NCBI GenBank assembly: GCA_023451915.1
Contig: JAEXXS010000328.1
Location: 1 to 8,206 of the forward strand
DNA length: 8,206 nucleotides
Reading direction: 5' to 3'
Source of the DNA: Pseudomonadota bacterium
GTDB lineage: Bacteria > Pseudomonadota > Alphaproteobacteria > Rhizobiales > Rhizobiaceae
Below the pieces are notes generated by a model, which was not told where the DNA came from, did not search any database, and saw nothing but the letters and a program-made list of their open reading frames with translations. Positions 6,853-8,206 of the stretch are shown here, piece by piece (positions within the stretch are counted from its first letter, which is position 1; every line of letters starts with the position of its first letter). A program made the position numbers and the translations under genes.

Positions 6853-8168
6853 TCGCCTCCCTTCTTCGGCTTGGCGGGAGCTTTGCGGCTTCGCGGGGCC
6901 TTTGCGGGAGCGGTCTTGTGGCTCGTCGGAACATCACCGGCTTCGACACGGCTCGAAAATTCGGTCGCCTGTCCGGCGGCCAGTTGCCTTGCCTGCCCCA
7001 CCCAGTCTTCACGGGCGATGCGGCCATCGAATTCCAGATAGGTTTCGGCCTGCTTGATATCAGCCTCGGACCACGCGGCAATCTGATCGAAATGATAGAT
7101 GCCGTGCTCGTTCAGCTTCTTTTCGTTGACATCACCGATGCCCTTTACGAGCGTCAGATTGTCGGCTTTGCCCTCGCGAGCCGCTTCCAATCCACCGGCA
7201 AGACGGGCAACACCCGCTGACTTTTCCTGCCCGATCGCCTCTTCGGCAAGCTGTGCAGCGATAAAATCAGCCGGATCGCCCGCACCTGGCTTTTCAGCCT
7301 CGTCGATCAGTTCCGCGATTTCCTCATCGTCGACGCCGAGATAGGCGGCGATGACGCGCGGATCATTGCGGACTTCTTCCGGCGTGCCATCGGAAATCTT
7401 GGTGCCATATTCCAGCACGATCACATGGTCGGAGATTTCCATCACCACTGACATGTCATGCTCGATCAGCAGCAGCGAGGTTCCCGTTTCCTTGCGGATA
7501 TCGAGCAGAAGCTTGTTCAGCTCCGCCGATTCGCGCGGATTGAGGCCTGCTGCCGGTTCATCGAGACAGAGAATTTCTGGCTCGGTGCACATGGCGCGGG
7601 CGATTTCCAGACGGCGCTGATCGCCATAGGGCAGATCGCCAGCCGGATCGTCCGCACGCGCAGTCAGGTTGATCTTTTCCAGCCAGTAACGCGCCTTTTC
7701 GATGGCTTCCCTGGCGGCCTTCTTATAGCCCGGCAGGCCCAGAAGTCCGAGGATCGTATATCCTGACGACCGCATCAGCGTGTTGTGCTGTGCGACCAGC
7801 AGGTTTTCCAGAACGGTCAGACCTGAAAACAGGCGGATATTCTGGAAAGTACGCGCCACCTTGGCCTGCTTGGTGATCTGGAAATCGGGAAGACGTTCCA
7901 GAAGGAAAGTCTCGCCCGTATTGCGATGCATGGTCAGCATGCCGCCCGTCGGCTTGTAGAAGCCGGTGATGCAGTTGAAGACCGTGGTTTTACCCGCACC
8001 ATTCGGGCCGATGAGCGCGGTAATATCCCCACGCTTCACATCGAAGCTCAGATCGTTGATGGCCACGAGGCCGCCAAAACGCATCGACAGATGCTCAACC
8101 TGAAGAACGGTGTCTTTCTGAACCAAGCTCTTTTGAACATTGTCAGACATTGTCGCTGTCTCCGCCAT
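6849..8168 (-). CDS. livG: Branched-chain amino acid ABC transporter ATP-binding protein LivG with a C-terminal helix-hairpin-helix extension
   Basis: Cytosolic ATPase partner of LivF. Residues 20-280 are a standard LivG domain: Walker A GPNGAGKTT 54-62, Q-loop Q109, signature LPYGDQRRLEIARA 179-192 (degenerate ABC signature, usual for LivG), Walker B ILCLDEP 199-205 with E204, D-loop AAGLNP, H-loop H237, and the family tail ending AAYLG at 274-278. LivG is normally about 250-290 aa; this one is 439. The extra part is an acidic linker (279-336), a module with VKGIGDVNEKKLNEHGI 341-357 and GRIAREDW 382-389 resembling the HhH/H3TH module of rhizobial NuoE and L21, and an Ala/Pro/Lys-rich basic tail (415-439). 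The start at 8168 (GGAAGGG 8 nt upstream) overlaps the upstream stop as TGATG; ATG at 8150 is a plausible alternative. Confidence 0.94.
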   Translation of the reverse strand: MAETATMSDNVQKSLVQKDTVLQVEHLSMRFGGLVAINDLSFDVKRGDITALIGPNGAGKTTVFNCITGFYKPTGGMLTMHRNTGETFLLERLPDFQITKQAKVARTFQNIRLFSGLTVLENLLVAQHNTLMRSSGYTILGLLGLPGYKKAAREAIEKARYWLEKINLTARADDPAGDLPYGDQRRLEIARAMCTEPEILCLDEPAAGLNPRESAELNKLLLDIRKETGTSLLLIEHDMSVVMEISDHVIVLEYGTKISDGTPEEVRNDPRVIAAYLGVDDEEIAELIDEAEKPGAGDPADFIAAQLAEEAIGQEKSAGVARLAGGLEAAREGKADNLTLVKGIGDVNEKKLNEHGIYHFDQIAAWSEADIKQAETYLEFDGRIAREDWVGQARQLAAGQATEFSSRVEAGDVPTSHKTAPAKAPRSRKAPAKPKKGGE

Positions 8169-8206
8169 CAGCCGTGCCCTTCCTTGGTAAAGGCACCCGA
8201 CACCAT
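8168..8206 (-). CDS. livM: C-terminal end of the upstream gene, probably permease LivM (partial)
   Basis: Twelve sense codons and a TGA (8170-8168) that shares its A with the livG ATG, a typical coupled junction. The frame is chosen because it gives this TGATG overlap and because LivG normally follows LivM in liv operons. The visible residues end in FTKEGHG and are too few to identify the protein from sequence, so the name rests on gene order. Confidence 0.45.
   Translation of the reverse strand: MVSGAFTKEGHG

Noticed and set aside
6091..7041. 316-aa plus-strand open frame across livF and the livG end
   Set aside because: Antisense shadow of two well-supported ABC ATPase genes; rich in R/H as expected for such shadows.
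7590..7634. Degenerate ABC signature YGDQRR in LivG
   Set aside because: LivG proteins normally have a YG-QRR type signature instead of LSGGQ, so it is a family trait.

Overview
The window looks like chromosomal DNA from an alphaproteobacterium of the Hyphomicrobiales, most likely Brucella/Ochrobactrum or a close relative. I base this on GC-rich codon use, on a pyruvate carboxylase whose catalytic residues fall at the same numbers as in the Rhizobium etli enzyme, on a rhizobial-type branched-chain amino acid (liv) ABC transporter cluster, and on a LivG carrying a C-terminal helix-hairpin-helix module of the kind seen on other rhizobial proteins. The species call comes from recalled family knowledge, not from a search.

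Every gene is on the minus strand, so the biological order runs from high to low coordinates. At 8206-8168 lie the last codons of what is probably the permease gene livM. Next come livG (8168-6849, with an unusual C-terminal extension), livF (6852-6103) and a small three-helix membrane protein of the DUF6867 type (6092-5748). These are translationally coupled: livM/livG overlap by 1 nt, livG/livF by 4 nt, and livF is separated from the small gene by 10 nt. The unit ends in a strong intrinsic terminator at 5713-5743. Two paralogous periplasmic substrate-binding protein genes follow (5595-4477 and 3976-2861). Each has its own Shine-Dalgarno sequence, signal peptide and rho-independent terminator, so they appear to be separate transcription units. 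The last gene is pyc (2697 to beyond base 1), an anaplerotic pyruvate carboxylase with a TTG start and a C-terminus outside the window.

Functionally, the two binding proteins would capture branched-chain or related amino acids in the periplasm and deliver them to a LivH/LivM channel powered by LivG and LivF, with the small membrane protein as a possible accessory. Pyc carboxylates pyruvate to oxaloacetate and is a neighbour without an obvious mechanistic link to the transporter.

This is mostly an ordinary housekeeping and transport region. I see no phage, IS, CRISPR, tRNA, rRNA or toxin-antitoxin element. The features most worth following up are the helix-hairpin-helix module fused to LivG, the DUF6867-type membrane protein in the liv operon, the diverged ligand-pocket segment of the twin binding proteins, and a perfect dyad sitting on the predicted transcription start of the upstream binding-protein gene.
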